The notes below the pieces were generated by a model that worked only from the letters and a program-made list of their open reading frames with translations, was not told the DNA's origin and searched no databases. Of a stretch of DNA of 64,000 bases, positions 50,869 through 63,600 are shown piece by piece. The stretch comes from Serilophus lunatus. Lineage: Eukaryota > Chordata > Aves > Passeriformes > Eurylaimidae. Every line of letters begins with the position of its first letter. Positions within the stretch are counted from its first letter, which is position 1. The stretch lies in the NCBI GenBank assembly GCA_013399895.1, contig VXBA01004196.1, forward strand, positions 50,171 through 114,170. The letters run 5' to 3'. Made by a program: the position numbers and the translations under genes.

Positions 50869-50942
50869 GAGGAGACAGAGAGAGAGAGGAGAGGGAGAGA
50901 GAGAGAGAGGGAGAGAGAGAGAGGGGGAGAGAGAGAAAGAGA
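50869..50942. repeat. Imperfect (GA)n tract
   Basis: Purine-only GAGA with GGAGGG interruptions. A frame of about 86 codons through it (50822-51082) owes its Arg/Glu run to the repeat and is not a credible gene. Confidence 0.9.
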
Positions 50943-53476
50943 TCACCAGGATGGATCCAACTGGGATGTCCATGGTCCTGGGGACACCAGTTTGGCTTAG
51001 TGGGAATTATCTTTTAATAGGTAGGTTTTCCCTGCCCTGGACAGGTTTCTTTCTTTCTATGCAAATTAGTTATAATGTATAGACTGTTCTTTTAGACCTT
51101 TCTGAAAATGGGTTGGAGGGCTTTCCCATGGCTCTTGATGTTTTTAATGCCCCTTTACAACCCATGCCCACTTTTCTATCTCATTCCTGCACTTGTGCGG
51201 GACTATGTTGTGCTTATCTCCAGGAACTAGAATAACGAAGTTTGTGCTGCGCTACGTCCACATGGTGCTCTTCTTGGACCACATACTGTTCTTTCCCATA
51301 GCCTGGGGACAAACTTTGTTATTATCTTGGTTGTCTTTATAGTCATCCAGCTATCAGTGTTTGAGACACAAATTAGCCTCTTATTTTCTGGGATTCAGTG
51401 GGATTCAGTTCTTTAAGATTCTAGTCAAGTATGTTTCAAAATAAGTTAGACATTATATGCGTAGAAGTTGAACATTAAGCAGCACTAATCACTATAAATT
51501 TAGAAATGCTATTGTTGGTTTTCAAACCTCAAGGAATAAATATATACTGAGTTAGGTTTTGAAAGAAGTATCCCTCATTAAGTACAATATAGTTTAAATA
51601 TACATTCAATATAACACAAATGTATTTCAAATACACAGCAATTTTCATAATTCATAAATAACTGGTATAAAAAAATATGAAATTATAAATGAATGAGAAT
51701 TATAAAACTGAAGAATCTGTCGTGTTTGTTATGTCTATTACAATCAAAGTGTAAAATTAACTCTTGCTCATTTAATATATTATCTTGGGGCTGGCTCATA
51801 TTAAAGCCTCTCCTCATTTTCTTATGTCTGTAGTTCAATGAAGAGAAAGAGCTTGGGTTTTAATTCTATCTCTACTACAGCTTTAATACATCAACATGAT
51901 CACTCTAGGGCCAGATGTTTTAATTTGATGTGGAATGTTGATGGCCTAAACTTTCATATATAATTCACAAATAAATATTAAAAGTTACACACACATAAAC
52001 ACTCACACACACAGATGACTTCCAGTGATCGTCCAGACTGGAGTTTTAACTTTTATAACTGCTAAGTTACTTGCAATTAACCATTTCTGAAAAAAACATT
52101 AACAACAGAATTCACTTTTATAGATAATAATGTATGAACTCATAACTTCCTTTTCAGAGATGGAAAATTAAAGCATGACAGATCTGTTGTGCCAAATACT
52201 GCATATCAAATCCTGTAAGAGCAGTAAAAATAGAGTAGAAAAGGCTCAATTTCATGCTTTGGGTTTTTATTCTGATGGTAGTACTTCCTTGTAGAAAAAT
52301 CTTTCCATCAAATTAAAAAAAAAAAAACCTCAAAACAAACAAAAAACTACTGAAACCAGAATCCTCACAATCTTAATTTTGTTGAAGACAATATTAGCCA
52401 CATTAAGAAAAGAGATTTTTATTAAGTTTTTAAAGTTGTGTGAATTCATGTTTAGAATATAATACAGAAATTTTGAAATCACATTTGCAGTCAGATGAAG
52501 TTGCAAAAACTCTAACCTATTACTTGAAGGTAATGAGTCAGAGTGATTCACTGCAGCCTCTTGGTGATTTCTGTATGAACCAATCAAACAAAAGGGCACA
52601 AAACCCATTTGCAGTGAAGATAATCCTTAGTTCTAACTAATATAAAATCTGATGTTATTAAAATGTGTAAGAGTGAGAAAAAAGGAAACATTAAAAGCTA
52701 AGTATTTTCCCTCCCCTCTCCAGCCCCAAAACTCCACAACTCGGTTAGGAAAACCTTAAAATCAAACATTAGGATCATACTTCTCTAATGTTAAATCTTA
52801 TAGTTCACATAATTTGTTAGAAAATATGTGGTCAGAATGAGAGATAGCATAACAAAGCTGTTGCACTTAAGCGCAGAAGGAACACAGACCCTGCGGTTCA
52901 GCAAGCATTATATTTTGTCCATTCAGAATGATTACAAACAATAGTATTTGTGCGGCATGACCTTTACCATGAACAAGAAAATTAAAAAAAAAAAAAGTAT
53001 TATAGTGAAAAAAACCCTAAACATTGACCATTTTTTGCATGTTACATCATCTACAGAGAAATTTTAAAAAAAAATATGAGCAGATTTAAGTTCCTGAAAG
53101 TATGTGACCTAAGGATACTTATGCTTTTCATTTCAGAGTTTGAAAGTAGAAGCATCAGAGTGTATAATACTGTGTGGCATTCAAGTCCAATGTATAGAGT
53201 TTCTGCCAGAATCTAAATGACAGACGGAAACTATGTTATTAATCTGAGATAAAGGGGCCACTGTTTTAGCTGAATTAATAAATATTTATATATGCCAAAC
53301 AGGTAATTTGTATTAAAAATATAATCTTAGTTGAAGCTAACAGGTGAAACAAATGAACTTTTTTTTCATTTTTAATTCAATTGTTAAGCAGTAAACAGTC
53401 ATCATGTCCTATTATTCAAACAACATTCATATCTCAGACAGTAGAGCAGTAGTCCTATGTCATACAGCTGTTCTTT
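50943..53476. other. Intergenic DNA; moderately GC-rich start, then AT-rich
   Basis: From about 50943 to 51430 the composition is more balanced, with the GA tract and a TATA-like element just upstream, so a decayed LTR is possible; no ends or target duplication were found. Beyond 51430 it is AT-rich, with an ACAC-rich patch near 51988-52014 and an A run at about 52313-52327. No genes seen. Confidence 0.45.
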
Positions 53477-53481
53477 CTGGT

Positions 53482-54542
53482 TGTGGTGCGTTGACCCCGG
53501 CTGGAAAACAGGTGCCTTCCAAAGGCTTTCTCTCCCATTCTCAGCTGGACAGGGGAGAGAAAATACAATGAAAGCCTCATCAGTCAACATAAGGACAGGG
53601 AGAGATTCCCTCAGCAGTTATCATCATGGGGAAAAGAGACTTGAAGAGGGGGAATTAATTAATTAATTAATTAATTACCAAACAAATAAGGATAATCAGA
53701 AATAAACCCAAATCTAAAAAACCTCTTCGTCCTCCACCCCTCCTCTCTTGCTGGGTTCAACTTTACTTATGAGTTCTCTGCCTCCTCCTCTCTAGCAGTG
53801 CAATAGCACAGAGAATGGAGGTTGTAGTCAGTCCATCACATTTTGTCTCTGCCACACCTTCCTCCTCAACAACAAGACTCCTCACATTCTTCTCTGGCTC
53901 CAGTGTGGGGTTCCTCCCATGGGAGACAGTCCTTCATAAACTTCTCCAACTTGAGTCCTTGCACAAACTTTAATTTTTCATTAACTGCTCCAGCATGGAT
54001 CCTTTCCATGGGCTGCAGTCCTTCAGAAGCAGGGTGCTGCAGCAAGGGTCCCTACAGAGTCACAAGTCCTACCAGCAACCTGCTCTGGCATGAGTGCCTC
54101 TATGCATTGGTCTACAGTTCCTGTCAGGAGCCTGCTCTAGCGTGTCCTTTGGTAACATCCATCTGCTCCAGCCTTAGGACACACCACGGGCTGCAGCTGG
54201 ACCTCTGCTCCATTGTAGACCTCTGTGGGCTGCAGGGGCACAGCCTGCCTCATCGTGGTCTGCACCACAGGCTACAGGGGAATCTGTGCTCTGGTGCACC
54301 TCCTCCCGCTCCTTCAATGACTTTGGTGGACTGTTTCTGTCATACATCCTCACTTCTCTGCTGTTGTAGCTGTAGTTTTGTTGCTGATGGGTTCAGCCTT
54401 GGCAGTGGTGGGTCCAGCTTGGAGCCAGCTGGCATTGACTCTGCCAGACATGCAGGTCTTCTCACAAAGGCACTGCTGTAGCCCACCCCCTCTTGCTTCA
54501 CCACCCCAGTCTACCAAAACCTTATCATGCAAACCCAATGCT
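53482..54542 (-). mobile_element. Solo LTR, ERVL-like, perfect 5-bp target duplication
   Basis: Read on the minus strand it starts AGCATTGGGTTTGCATGATAAGG and ends GGGGTCAACGCACCACA, flanked on both sides by CTGGT (53477-53481 and 54543-54547). The 5' part shares the AAGGTTTTGGTAG, CAGAGTCAATGCCAGCTGGCTCC and GGACCCACCACTG order with the LTRs at 10626 and 19116, so it is a related but distinct family; the 3' parts differ. The interior (about 53950-54320) consists of degenerate units built around CTGCTCCAG and GTGGGCTGCAG. A TTAA microsatellite lies in its 3' part. The 5' terminal TG has decayed. The 212-codon + strand frame here is antisense and not a gene. Confidence 0.87.
53653..53677. repeat. 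(TTAA)n microsatellite inside LTR
   Basis: About six TTAA units within the 3' part of the minus-strand LTR at 53482-54542. Confidence 0.95.
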
Positions 54543-54968
54543 CTGGTCAACAAGACAAAAAAAAAATCTAGATCCCACATTTAGTCCTTTTAAGGAAGAT
54601 TTGTGTGGAGTGCTAGATACTGAACCTCCTGCATGAAATCTAAATATTTACAGAGACTTTATAATGAAATATAGATGCTTCAGAGTTGTATGCAAACAGT
54701 GAGCATGGCAAGTATTTTGTTGTTTAGCAGTCCTGTCCAGCACAATCCTGACTGAAAACTATTGCAAAGTAAGTAACTAGTGCAAAGTAAGCCATCATTT
54801 ACTAGTCTGAATCCTCTCCTTAAGTTAAATAGAGTAACTTTTTCATTGAGCGCTCAGAAATCACCATTTTGTAGTAATCTGGGGCTTGAATTTCTTATTC
54901 TTTGTTCTTAGTTTCCAGTGTAACACGTTAAACATCGTAGACAGTGGACAAAAGATTTATGAATTAAT

Positions 54969-55013
54969 TTCCTTCCTTCCTTCCTTCCTTCCTTCCTTCC
55001 TTCCTTTTCCTTC
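54969..55013. repeat. (TTCC)n microsatellite
   Basis: About nine uninterrupted CCTT units, then TTTTCC decay. Confidence 0.95.
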
Positions 55014-57432
55014 TTTTTTCCTTTATATCTTCCATTAAATCTTCCTTAATATCTTTCAAAATATCTTTCTTTCTTAATGTCTTTCAAAATACCTTATTAA
55101 TTTTCATTCTCTATGGTCTCTATGGAATTTTTATGTGATTGGCCTTATGATACACAGTCCCTGTTCTTGGAGGAAGTATAAATGCCTTCTGCAGGCTTTC
55201 CTTTCAAACATTTTCTATTTTCCTAAATGTCAAATCCATAAAATTAATAAAGCTACAAACTAAAATATCAACTCATAACAGTTTCATCCAGGTTCATCAT
55301 TTAACTTAATGTTTTTAATAGAATATTATAATTTAATATATCTGGATTACTTAAGGGGTCAGGATATGTGTCAAGAAGCACTTGATACAAATATTTCTTT
55401 AGGATTATTGTATATGTCTCTTTCCCAGAGAACAGTTAAGCTTTGAATGGTTGTCTGTATTTAATTTTTTTTGCTGAACATCATCTTTTTGGCTAAAAAA
55501 AGAGATTTCAGATCTGAAGCATGCATGATTGCAAGTTATATTTTTTTTTAAAAAGTATAGTTCAGAAAAAAATCTTAAAAAAATCAATCTTTTTATATAT
55601 TATCTTCTTTACTACCATGATATCATAACCAAATAGAAACTGTAGAATTTATAAATTAAAGATGGCTTTTGTGTTGTGCAGAAACAATGGAAAGTCTTTT
55701 TTTTTGTCTGTCCCTGTATTTAGTTTAAAATGAAAGAGGTCATGATCTTCCCATAATTTTCTAAAATTCTTTCATTTAAGCTTAGTTTTTCTACAATATG
55801 CCTACCAAAACAAAATCTAAAAAAGCAATCCATTTTACTGACAGAAAAAGACTTCAAAGTTTTACATTAAAGAGCAGCAAATTGAGCTATGATTTTTCCA
55901 TTAGTCAGTTTCATCTCTTTTTTTTTTCTGCCTAGAAAAGCCAGATAATCAAAGGGTTTCTATTCATATCCTGATCTGAGTCCAAAGCCTTTTAATAGAG
56001 CCTTTATATAACCTTACTGTGGCATTTTAAATTTCTCCTCAATATAATTTGACCTGTATCGAGCTTGGTTTATTATATTATCGCTTCTTTGGGTTTTGTT
56101 TATTTGTTTATTTGTTTTCTCTGAGTCATTTGTTTAATCCATATATTCTGTTATCCTATTTATTGAACTAATATTTCAATCCCTTCTGTGTAATACCTTA
56201 TGTTATGTTCATGACTGCTCTTCCATTACTTTAGAACAAGATTTATAGCCCACATGTATAATCCCATTTAGCATAATATATTTCCAACATGATCCTATAT
56301 TTTGTGTGACTTGTTGTGTTTCTCAGACTGAGGTGTAAAACCTAAGTGATTATTCTTAAAAGAGAAATCATTGACTGAAGTTGCATCTCTCAGGGTTGAT
56401 GTAAGTCCTTCAAATCTCAGATCTGAGAAGAATCTGAACTGACTTTTTTGAAACCTCCTGGCTATTTTACCCTTTTCTTTCACATCCTGTGCTTATTGAC
56501 GTCATCTTCCCATGGGTCTAACTAATTTATTCTTGTTCCTTAATATTCCACTTTCTGATTGACATCTATTCCTACACACTCTTCTCAGAAGTCTCTCTTT
56601 CTTCTTCAGTAACGCTCATTTTTCCTTTTGATTTGCCTCTTTTCTCTTCCTGACTTATTTGCATGATCACACTCTTCAACACATCACCCTTTTTCAAGAA
56701 TTTTCCCTCTAGACTCTCTTCCTCCATAAATTTTAAGAGCTGAGATTGGACAAATAACTCATCATCTTATTGTGCTAGAAACCATTTCTGACTTCTGTCA
56801 TCTCTCCTTGGTGTGCTTTTATTCCTGAGCTCTATTTTTCCATGAACTCTACCTGTCAATATTTCATCCATAAATAACTCTTGTCAGGTAGCCACTCAAG
56901 AACAACGTGCATCTAGCAGTGTTGGCACCCCATAACTCACTTTGTGTTTGGGATCACTTTCACTGCTGCCTCAGGTTCTATGAACATCTTTTTTCTAGTT
57001 CTCACACCTAAGGAGAAAAACAGTACTCCTGAAATTTACCCCTCCTAGCCATGATATTTCTCATTTTGTTTTATCTATGCCATTTGACCTTTGTGACACA
57101 AAGTACAGACACAAAGCTCTGCTACTCAGCTAATGCCAAAATGTCTGTCTGTGGACTGAAGTATTGTATTTTAGCTTCACAAAGAAATGTCTGGACAGAT
57201 TCTGCTCAAAGAATTTTCAGAGGAATAAGCCTATCAATGGAGAAAATGCACTTGGAGAAAATGTTCTATCTAATACTTGCACTAAATTGTTTATGCTTTT
57301 GACCTGAAAACATAATTTTGATTTAAGAATAGCAATGTCATTTGTAGGTATCCTCTTTAACCTGTGAAAATGCTTGTAAGGTAAAAAGATAGAAAAGAAA
57401 AAATAAATGTTAAAAACAGTAATTTGAAGAAA

Positions 57433-57460
57433 AACAAAACAAAACAAAACCAAAACAAGG
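57433..57460. repeat. (AAAAC)n tract
   Basis: Four to five AAAAC units with one C insertion. Confidence 0.8.
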
Positions 57461-57621
57461 AAGAATAATGATCCTAGAACTTGACTGTTTAAGAATACCA
57501 ACACCCACCTTTACAAGTAAATATTTTAAGACTTTTTTTGTCAGATGTTATATAAGAAAACCAAACAAACTTGGTTATTATCTTTAGCAATTATATGCAT
57601 GACTGCATCAAATGCACTCCC

Positions 57622-58508
57622 AGTCGGTTTGTAGATGACACAAGTTAGGCAAGAGTGTTGATCTCCGGGAGGGTAGGAAGGGTCTACAGCCTGAATCTAT
57701 GGGCTAAGGCCAATTATATGAGGTTCAACAAGGCGAAGTGCCAGTTCCTGCACTCGGGTCACAACAACTCTATGCAGGGCTACAGGCTGGGGGAACAGTG
57801 CCTGGAAAACTGTCCAATGTAAAAGGATCTGGGCGCTGGTACACAGATAGATGTACATGAGCCAGCAGTGTACCCAGGTGGTCAGGAAGACCAATGACAT
57901 CCTGGTTTATATCAGAAATAGCATGGTCAGCAGGACCAAGGAAGATGTTTTTCCTCTGTACTTGGCACTGGTTAGGCCACATCACATATTCTGTGTTAGT
58001 TTTAGACCCATTACTTCAAGAAAGATACTGAGGTGCTGGAGCATGTCCAGAAAAGGGAAACAGAGCTGGAGAAGGGTCTGGAGCACAAATACTAGGAGAA
58101 GTGGCTGAGGGAGCTGAGGTTGTTTAGCCTGGAGGAAAGGAGGCATAAGGGAGACTTTATTGCTCTCTACAACTGCCTTAAAGGATGTTGTAGTGGGATG
58201 GGGATTTGTCTCTTCTCCTAGATAAGGAGTGACAGAGTGAGAGGAAATGGCCTCTAGGCCATTGTTGTTGTGCTAGGGGATGTTTAGATTGGATATTAGA
58301 AAACATTTCTCCACTAAAAGGGTTATCATGTACTGGAACAATTTGATGGAGACACTATCCCTGAAGATAATTAAAAGATGCATAGGTGTAACATTTAGGG
58401 ACCTTGTTTAGAGGTGGATTTGGCAGTGCTGGGTTTACCTTTGATATTAGGTGAGTTGACGGTATTGGGGATCTTTTACAACATAAATTATTATATGATT
58501 CTGTATTT
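57622..58508 (+). mobile_element. CR1 LINE, 5'-truncated, reverse transcriptase to 3' end
   Basis: The copy begins at the reverse-transcriptase active site, where 57628-57639 encodes FVDD in place of FADD. It then runs in order through AGGTTCAACAAGG, GGTCACAACAACTCTATGCAGGGC, CAGCAGTGTACCCAGGTGG, TGGAGCATGTCCAGAAAAGG, TATTGCTCTCTACAACTGCC and TTTAGATTGGATATTAG. It ends near ATTATATGATTCTGTA, the CR1 tail. Stops occur within a few codons of the start and throughout, so it is inactive. At nearly 900 bases it is the longest uninterrupted CR1 remnant here, and its wording differs from both the 31190 and the 9098 subfamilies. Confidence 0.95.
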
Positions 58509-60223
58509 ATTTTTGGCTGATTCAGCTGATTGTGACATTCCTCATTAAGCAAAGAATTGAATGACAAACTTGTCGTTATTTTGTTAGAGTAAGAAGTCAT
58601 TTTCCAGAAACAAAATTCGCATTGCAACTGCACAACCAGTTTTTGTCAGAGCCTGAACAGAGATGAAGCTCCAATTTGCTAAAGTATAGATAAAGAAATT
58701 AATAATTAACATTCTATTGGATTATTACAGTGAAAATCCAAAAACTTTGATTGTCTTCTAATGTGCTGAACTGAGCTATAAAAAAATGACCCCAACATAT
58801 GTGGACTAGGAAGTTCTTGAGGAAAATTGTTCTTGTGGGCTGAAAGTCTTTAAATCTTTAAGCATATGATTATAATTGATTATGCTCAGGAATTATTCCA
58901 CTGACTTCTTGGCATTAAAGGACTGAAAATGTGCATGCTAAGTACATGCAATATTCCAGGTAGTCTAAACGTTTGCGTGCAAGAGATTACTGAAGGGGGA
59001 ATAAGTAGTTTTTCTTTCTATGTAATTTTGTCTTCAAAATGATTTATTATCTTTAAATTTTAATGAGGACATCAAAGGAAATCCTAGAATAACCCATACC
59101 TTGAAGAACTTTATAAGCTGGTGCAAGATTATGAGCAATCTAGGAAAAAATGGATGAAAAATGGAGTCCAAACATTTCCATGACCAGCTCTTTGGAAAAA
59201 GACTTTTAGGTACAGCTTTTAAAACTTTTATTTTCAGCAGAAGGAGCACATCTCTATCACAAGCAAGATAATTATATTTATTTTGGAATATGGTCTACTA
59301 TATGAAAACATAAATATTTATTAACACATTAATGCAAGGGCTGTGAGCTTTCTGGCGTCAAGCCATCCTAACTGGTGCATCTGCATACACAGATGACAAC
59401 ACATTAGCATGTGTATGCTAAACCTTTCCCAATTCTTTCTCCTGCTTTGTTCTCCTTGAAAACTAATTACATTTTGAATTACTAAGCCTCTTCTGCACTT
59501 TGTTGAGTAATAAATGGATAGTTAGACAAAACTGAAAAACTATGACACTGCAGGGTGAGTGTCAATTAGACCATTTTTAAATTGCCCTTCAACTTGCTGG
59601 ATTAACTTTAATTGATGTTCCAGTAATATCCCATGTTAAATAATTTACAATGATTTTTGACTCCCCAAAGCATCACTTAATACCTTGCAATTATTAAAAT
59701 AGCGTGCACCATCAAATTGGCCAGATAAATTAGATAGAAAAAGGCTGGGATCTCTTTCCTGTGAGGAAGTGTACACTATAGACACAGATTTTCCAGTGTA
59801 ATAATCAGTTTAGAGATATTCAGTGAATCTTAAATGAACAAAGCCTACAAAGAGAGATGATTTTTTTCTTGTTTTCCAATAAAACAAGAAACGTATTTTG
59901 CAATGCCAAGGTAGACTCACAAACACAGATTTCCTTAATTATAATAAAGAATAAAGCTCAGACACAGAGTTTGACACTTTAGCATTGGATTTTACCAAGA
60001 TCTACCCAATATACTTCCAGAATAAAAGGAAGAATCAGACCCCAATAAATGAAAAGAGTGACAGAATGATGAATGAATGAATGAATGAATGAATGAATGA
60101 ATGAATGAATGAATCCACATGAGCCAAAAGGTCTGAATATCTTATACTTAAAACCTCTGTACTGAAAGGAGATTCTGAATAAATGTTAGGACCTGAAACA
60201 TCAATACACCTGTACAGCATATA
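58509..60223. other. AT-rich DNA with a GAAT microsatellite
   Basis: The stretch at 59330-59740 is complex and rich in homeodomain-like CTAATTAC and CAATTAG motifs, so it is a candidate conserved non-coding block by inspection only. No gene or mobile element recognised. Confidence 0.45.
60068..60114. repeat. (GAAT)n microsatellite
   Basis: About eleven uninterrupted GAAT units. Confidence 0.97.
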
Positions 60224-60227
60224 ATAT

Positions 60228-60634
60228 TGATGCCGTAAGGCTGACAGATAAAAAATTGAAAAACATGGAGTGAAGGGGAGAAGCATCTTTACTGGTCAAT
60301 GGCCAAGGATCCGAAGAGGAAAATCGTAGCAATCTCCCCATGTTTATAACATCTAGAGTGCCCATCCCCCATTCTATCCAATTAAAGTTTATCTTACTTC
60401 TGTGTTCCCCCAACATCCAATAGAATTGTCTCTTATTACTTAACCCCACCTATGTCCAGCCTCTAGTAGGCCTGGAAACCTAACTCTGTGCTTTGTCTTA
60501 TATCCCACTTAGCTATACAGAAGAATGCAAACACACTGGAACACAGGCTCTTCTAGCCCTTAATATTCCAAGATATCCAGCTACCTAGCTAAAGTGAATT
60601 CTCCAAAATATTAAGTATACTCCTTAAGGCATCA
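60228..60634 (-). mobile_element. Solo LTR, ERV1-like, inverted sister of 4051-4459
   Basis: Read on + it begins TGATGCCGTAAGG and ends CCTTAAGGCATCA, the same inverted ends as the LTR at 4051-4459. Its reverse complement matches that copy throughout, for example GTTCCAGTGTGTTTGCATTC, AGGCCTACTAGAGGCTGGACA and CCAGTAAAGATGCTTCTCC. It is 407 bases against 409. Flanks are ATAT (60224-60227) and ACAT (60635-60638), a 4-bp duplication with one mismatch. The copies differ at scattered positions and by small indels, suggesting old independent insertions. No internal genes are present. Confidence 0.85.
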
Positions 60635-60638
60635 ACAT

Positions 60639-63600
60639 CAGAGAGAGCTGAGATGCTTTTTACAGTAGAAAAAGAAGTTAGAATTTCTAACATAAGGCGT
60701 ATCATGGTACTGATTGCTTAGAAAAATGATTTTCAGACCTTTTTTCTTTTGGAGAAGAAATACACTTAATCTCTTCCTAGCATAAAATCCTACCAAAAAT
60801 TTACCTTAGGTATTTTAATTATTGTGTTTGAAACAAAGATTTAATAAATCATCTTACAATTTTTCAGTTAAATCTGAAGATGAAGTATGTAAGTTAAGAT
60901 GGATTTTATATTACTCACCGACTAAATAAAATCCAGAGATGAGGGATTTACACTTTATCATCCAGTAGAGAGATCAAAATAAGGACCTGACCATGTTTTC
61001 ATGAATATCAATCCTATTGCAACTCCAACTATATTGACCTTGATTTCATTAACCATGATTTATACTGCTATAAAAGGAAAAATGCATTGTTTATTCTGAA
61101 ATGTTATTCTTGTGGTTGATTTTAATTGTGTAAATTATGTAAATACTTGCTTGTCAAAGGCATCTGATAGATTAGACTGAAAAATTATGGTTACGGTACT
61201 AGTGAAAGCACAGCGGCCAGAGAACAGAAAGATAACTACACCTACAGGTCAATGTGGTGATAGAAAGACTAGATATTTTTTCTCCTACAAGATCTGACAA
61301 GTTTCTTAAATCAGTTATAAGTGTATGTTTTAGTGAAAATCTATTTTCCTTTTAAAAAAAATAAATAAAAACTCCCCAAAAAACATGGTTCAAGTGTACT
61401 CGTATCATCTTTGCTATCAAGATGCATATCATCTTTCTAGATGCAACAACAAACGCACAATCTTGAAATTACATTACTGAACTAACAAATTCCTCCTCCC
61501 TCCATCCTGTTCAAGATCAGCTCTTGAGAAAGCCAGCTATAGGACACACGAATCTGACATCAATAAGCTTATTTGTATGACATTGATTTGTCTTCAGAAA
61601 ATCATGCCATAATTACTGGCTAAAATCTCATTAGAGTTGTTAGAAATTTTAAGTTAAGACCAATTTGCTACTTATGAGTAAATTAAAAACGCACATTGGA
61701 ACAAGCAGTAACCAAATCGCAAAACAGTGACTAACTATTGGCTTCCCCCAGCTTTCAGTTTTTGTAAATTTCTGTCCTGATCTGCATTTTGTCAGAGTAG
61801 TTAATGTTACCATGCTTTGCATTTTATTCTCTTCAAGCAGAAGAAAGATACAAAGTGGGAAAGATTTTTCACTCTGTCACAAATGACGAGGAAAAATCTA
61901 GTCAATGGAATGTAAAAGACTAAACCAATTACAGAGGTCATTTCGGTTTGAACAGGAAAAAGATCAGGGACTATGATTGAAATCCTCCTTAACGGAAACA
62001 TGGCATGCAAGCAGATCTCTAGTATAACATCTGAAAAGTGTTTCAAAGTACAATCTGAGGACATGATGAATATAAAATTCTTATCTGTTTAAGTAAAGGC
62101 AAATTCTGACAGGATTTCACATTCAGCATTTTCTCTGAAATTTGCTTCCTGTTTTGGGAACACATTAATTTCACAGCCTTTCAACATGGCATTCACGCTT
62201 TCCTTTAGATAATGTGTATAGACATGCATAGTTATGAATTCTGCTTCTGTTTTTTAAATTGATTAATGTTTGCTTTTACTAGGTGTCTTTCTCCAGTGTC
62301 TTGCATGACACTGGTTTTAAGGGAGTTACAACCCAATGCAAGATTCTGTGAAGTTTGAAAAAATTGCCGAGTAAACTGCTTTTGCCATGAAAAAAACAAA
62401 AATTATTTTTTCCAAATATATAGTTTGGACTGCATATATCTTCCCAGTGGAGTGAAAAGTTTAGCTGAGATGAAGAATGTTACACTTCAAGTGTGGCCTG
62501 AGTGCAGCTATTCCTTAGTAACAGTATGTTGCTTCACTGTTTGAAGTTTGAGAACCATCTTATTTAATATACTAAGGCCATTAGAAGTTAATCACGTGAG
62601 GATGAGCTTATATAGGCATCTTGATCTCGGAACTGGGAAGCTATTGGTAATATGAACCACTAATGCTTATGTGAAGTAATTACTGCCCACTTTTTACAGA
62701 CATCTGGCAACAAGCTGAACTATATTTGACACCCATAAAAAAAAGTAAATCCTGTTTTATTAATAAACAGCAAGATACATTCACACAATGACATGACCTG
62801 ATTTCCACAGATAAGCAAAATACTAATCCTCAGTTGAAAAGTGCTAGCTGAAACATCATACATACCTTGTATTTGCAATAAATAAAAACATGAAATAGTT
62901 AATTACTCTAAGTCTGCTATTGAAAAGCCTCAACATTTGTAAAGCACATTTATGCATAATTTGTCTAATTGCTTTTTTCAAAAAGCAAATTTTCAACAAA
63001 ATTTACCAAAACCACATTTGAAAAAATGCAAAAAAAAAAAAGAACAATCTTTGTAATTAAAAATGTATTTTCCAAAAATATGTGTTTTTATTATCTGTAA
63101 ATTTATTTCCTTTGTCTTTGACACATGTATAATATTGATCAAAAAATTTATCCCAAAGTTAAAAAAAAAAAGATAAACCAGATAAACTCCCAAAAATCTC
63201 ATATATAACACAGCAGGAAAGGTTGTGTTTCTCACAGCAAAATACCCAGTGCTATCACATTTTCTCTTCAGACATTTTAATATTAGGAGATTGTAAACAC
63301 ACAGTATTTCAATTTTAGAGACTACTCTCATGAGAAAAGTAGAAAAAAGATTTCTGAAATACAGAAATTGTTTTCTATAGTGGAAATGGTAGATTGCTGT
63401 GCTGTTTTGAATTTCTTTTTTTCCTGATAATAAAGCAGATTCTTTTTGCAAATAATACAACATTTACAAAAAAAAGCCCAAACCCCTCCATAACATGCAA
63501 ACAAACAAAAAACCAATTACATACTCATTTCACAGAAGAAATGTTTTCAGGTTCACTCGAAAGCTGGCCCTGCATTTCATCTAAGCTCTCTTTTTCCTGT

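Larger units (their letters stand above)
54548..57621. other. 3 kb AT-rich DNA without genes
   Basis: Holds a (TTCC)n microsatellite (54969-55013), followed by imperfect CTTTCAAAATA duplications near 55047-55092, and an (AAAAC)n run at about 57433-57460. No gene or mobile element recognised. Confidence 0.5.

Noticed and set aside
53843..54481. 212-codon + strand frame
   Set aside because: Antisense to a defined solo LTR with a target duplication; Ser/Cys/Leu-rich, no domain.
62993..63463. 156-codon minus-strand frame
   Set aside because: Low-complexity Phe/Ile/Lys composition typical of AT-rich DNA, with homopolymer runs inside; no recognised family.
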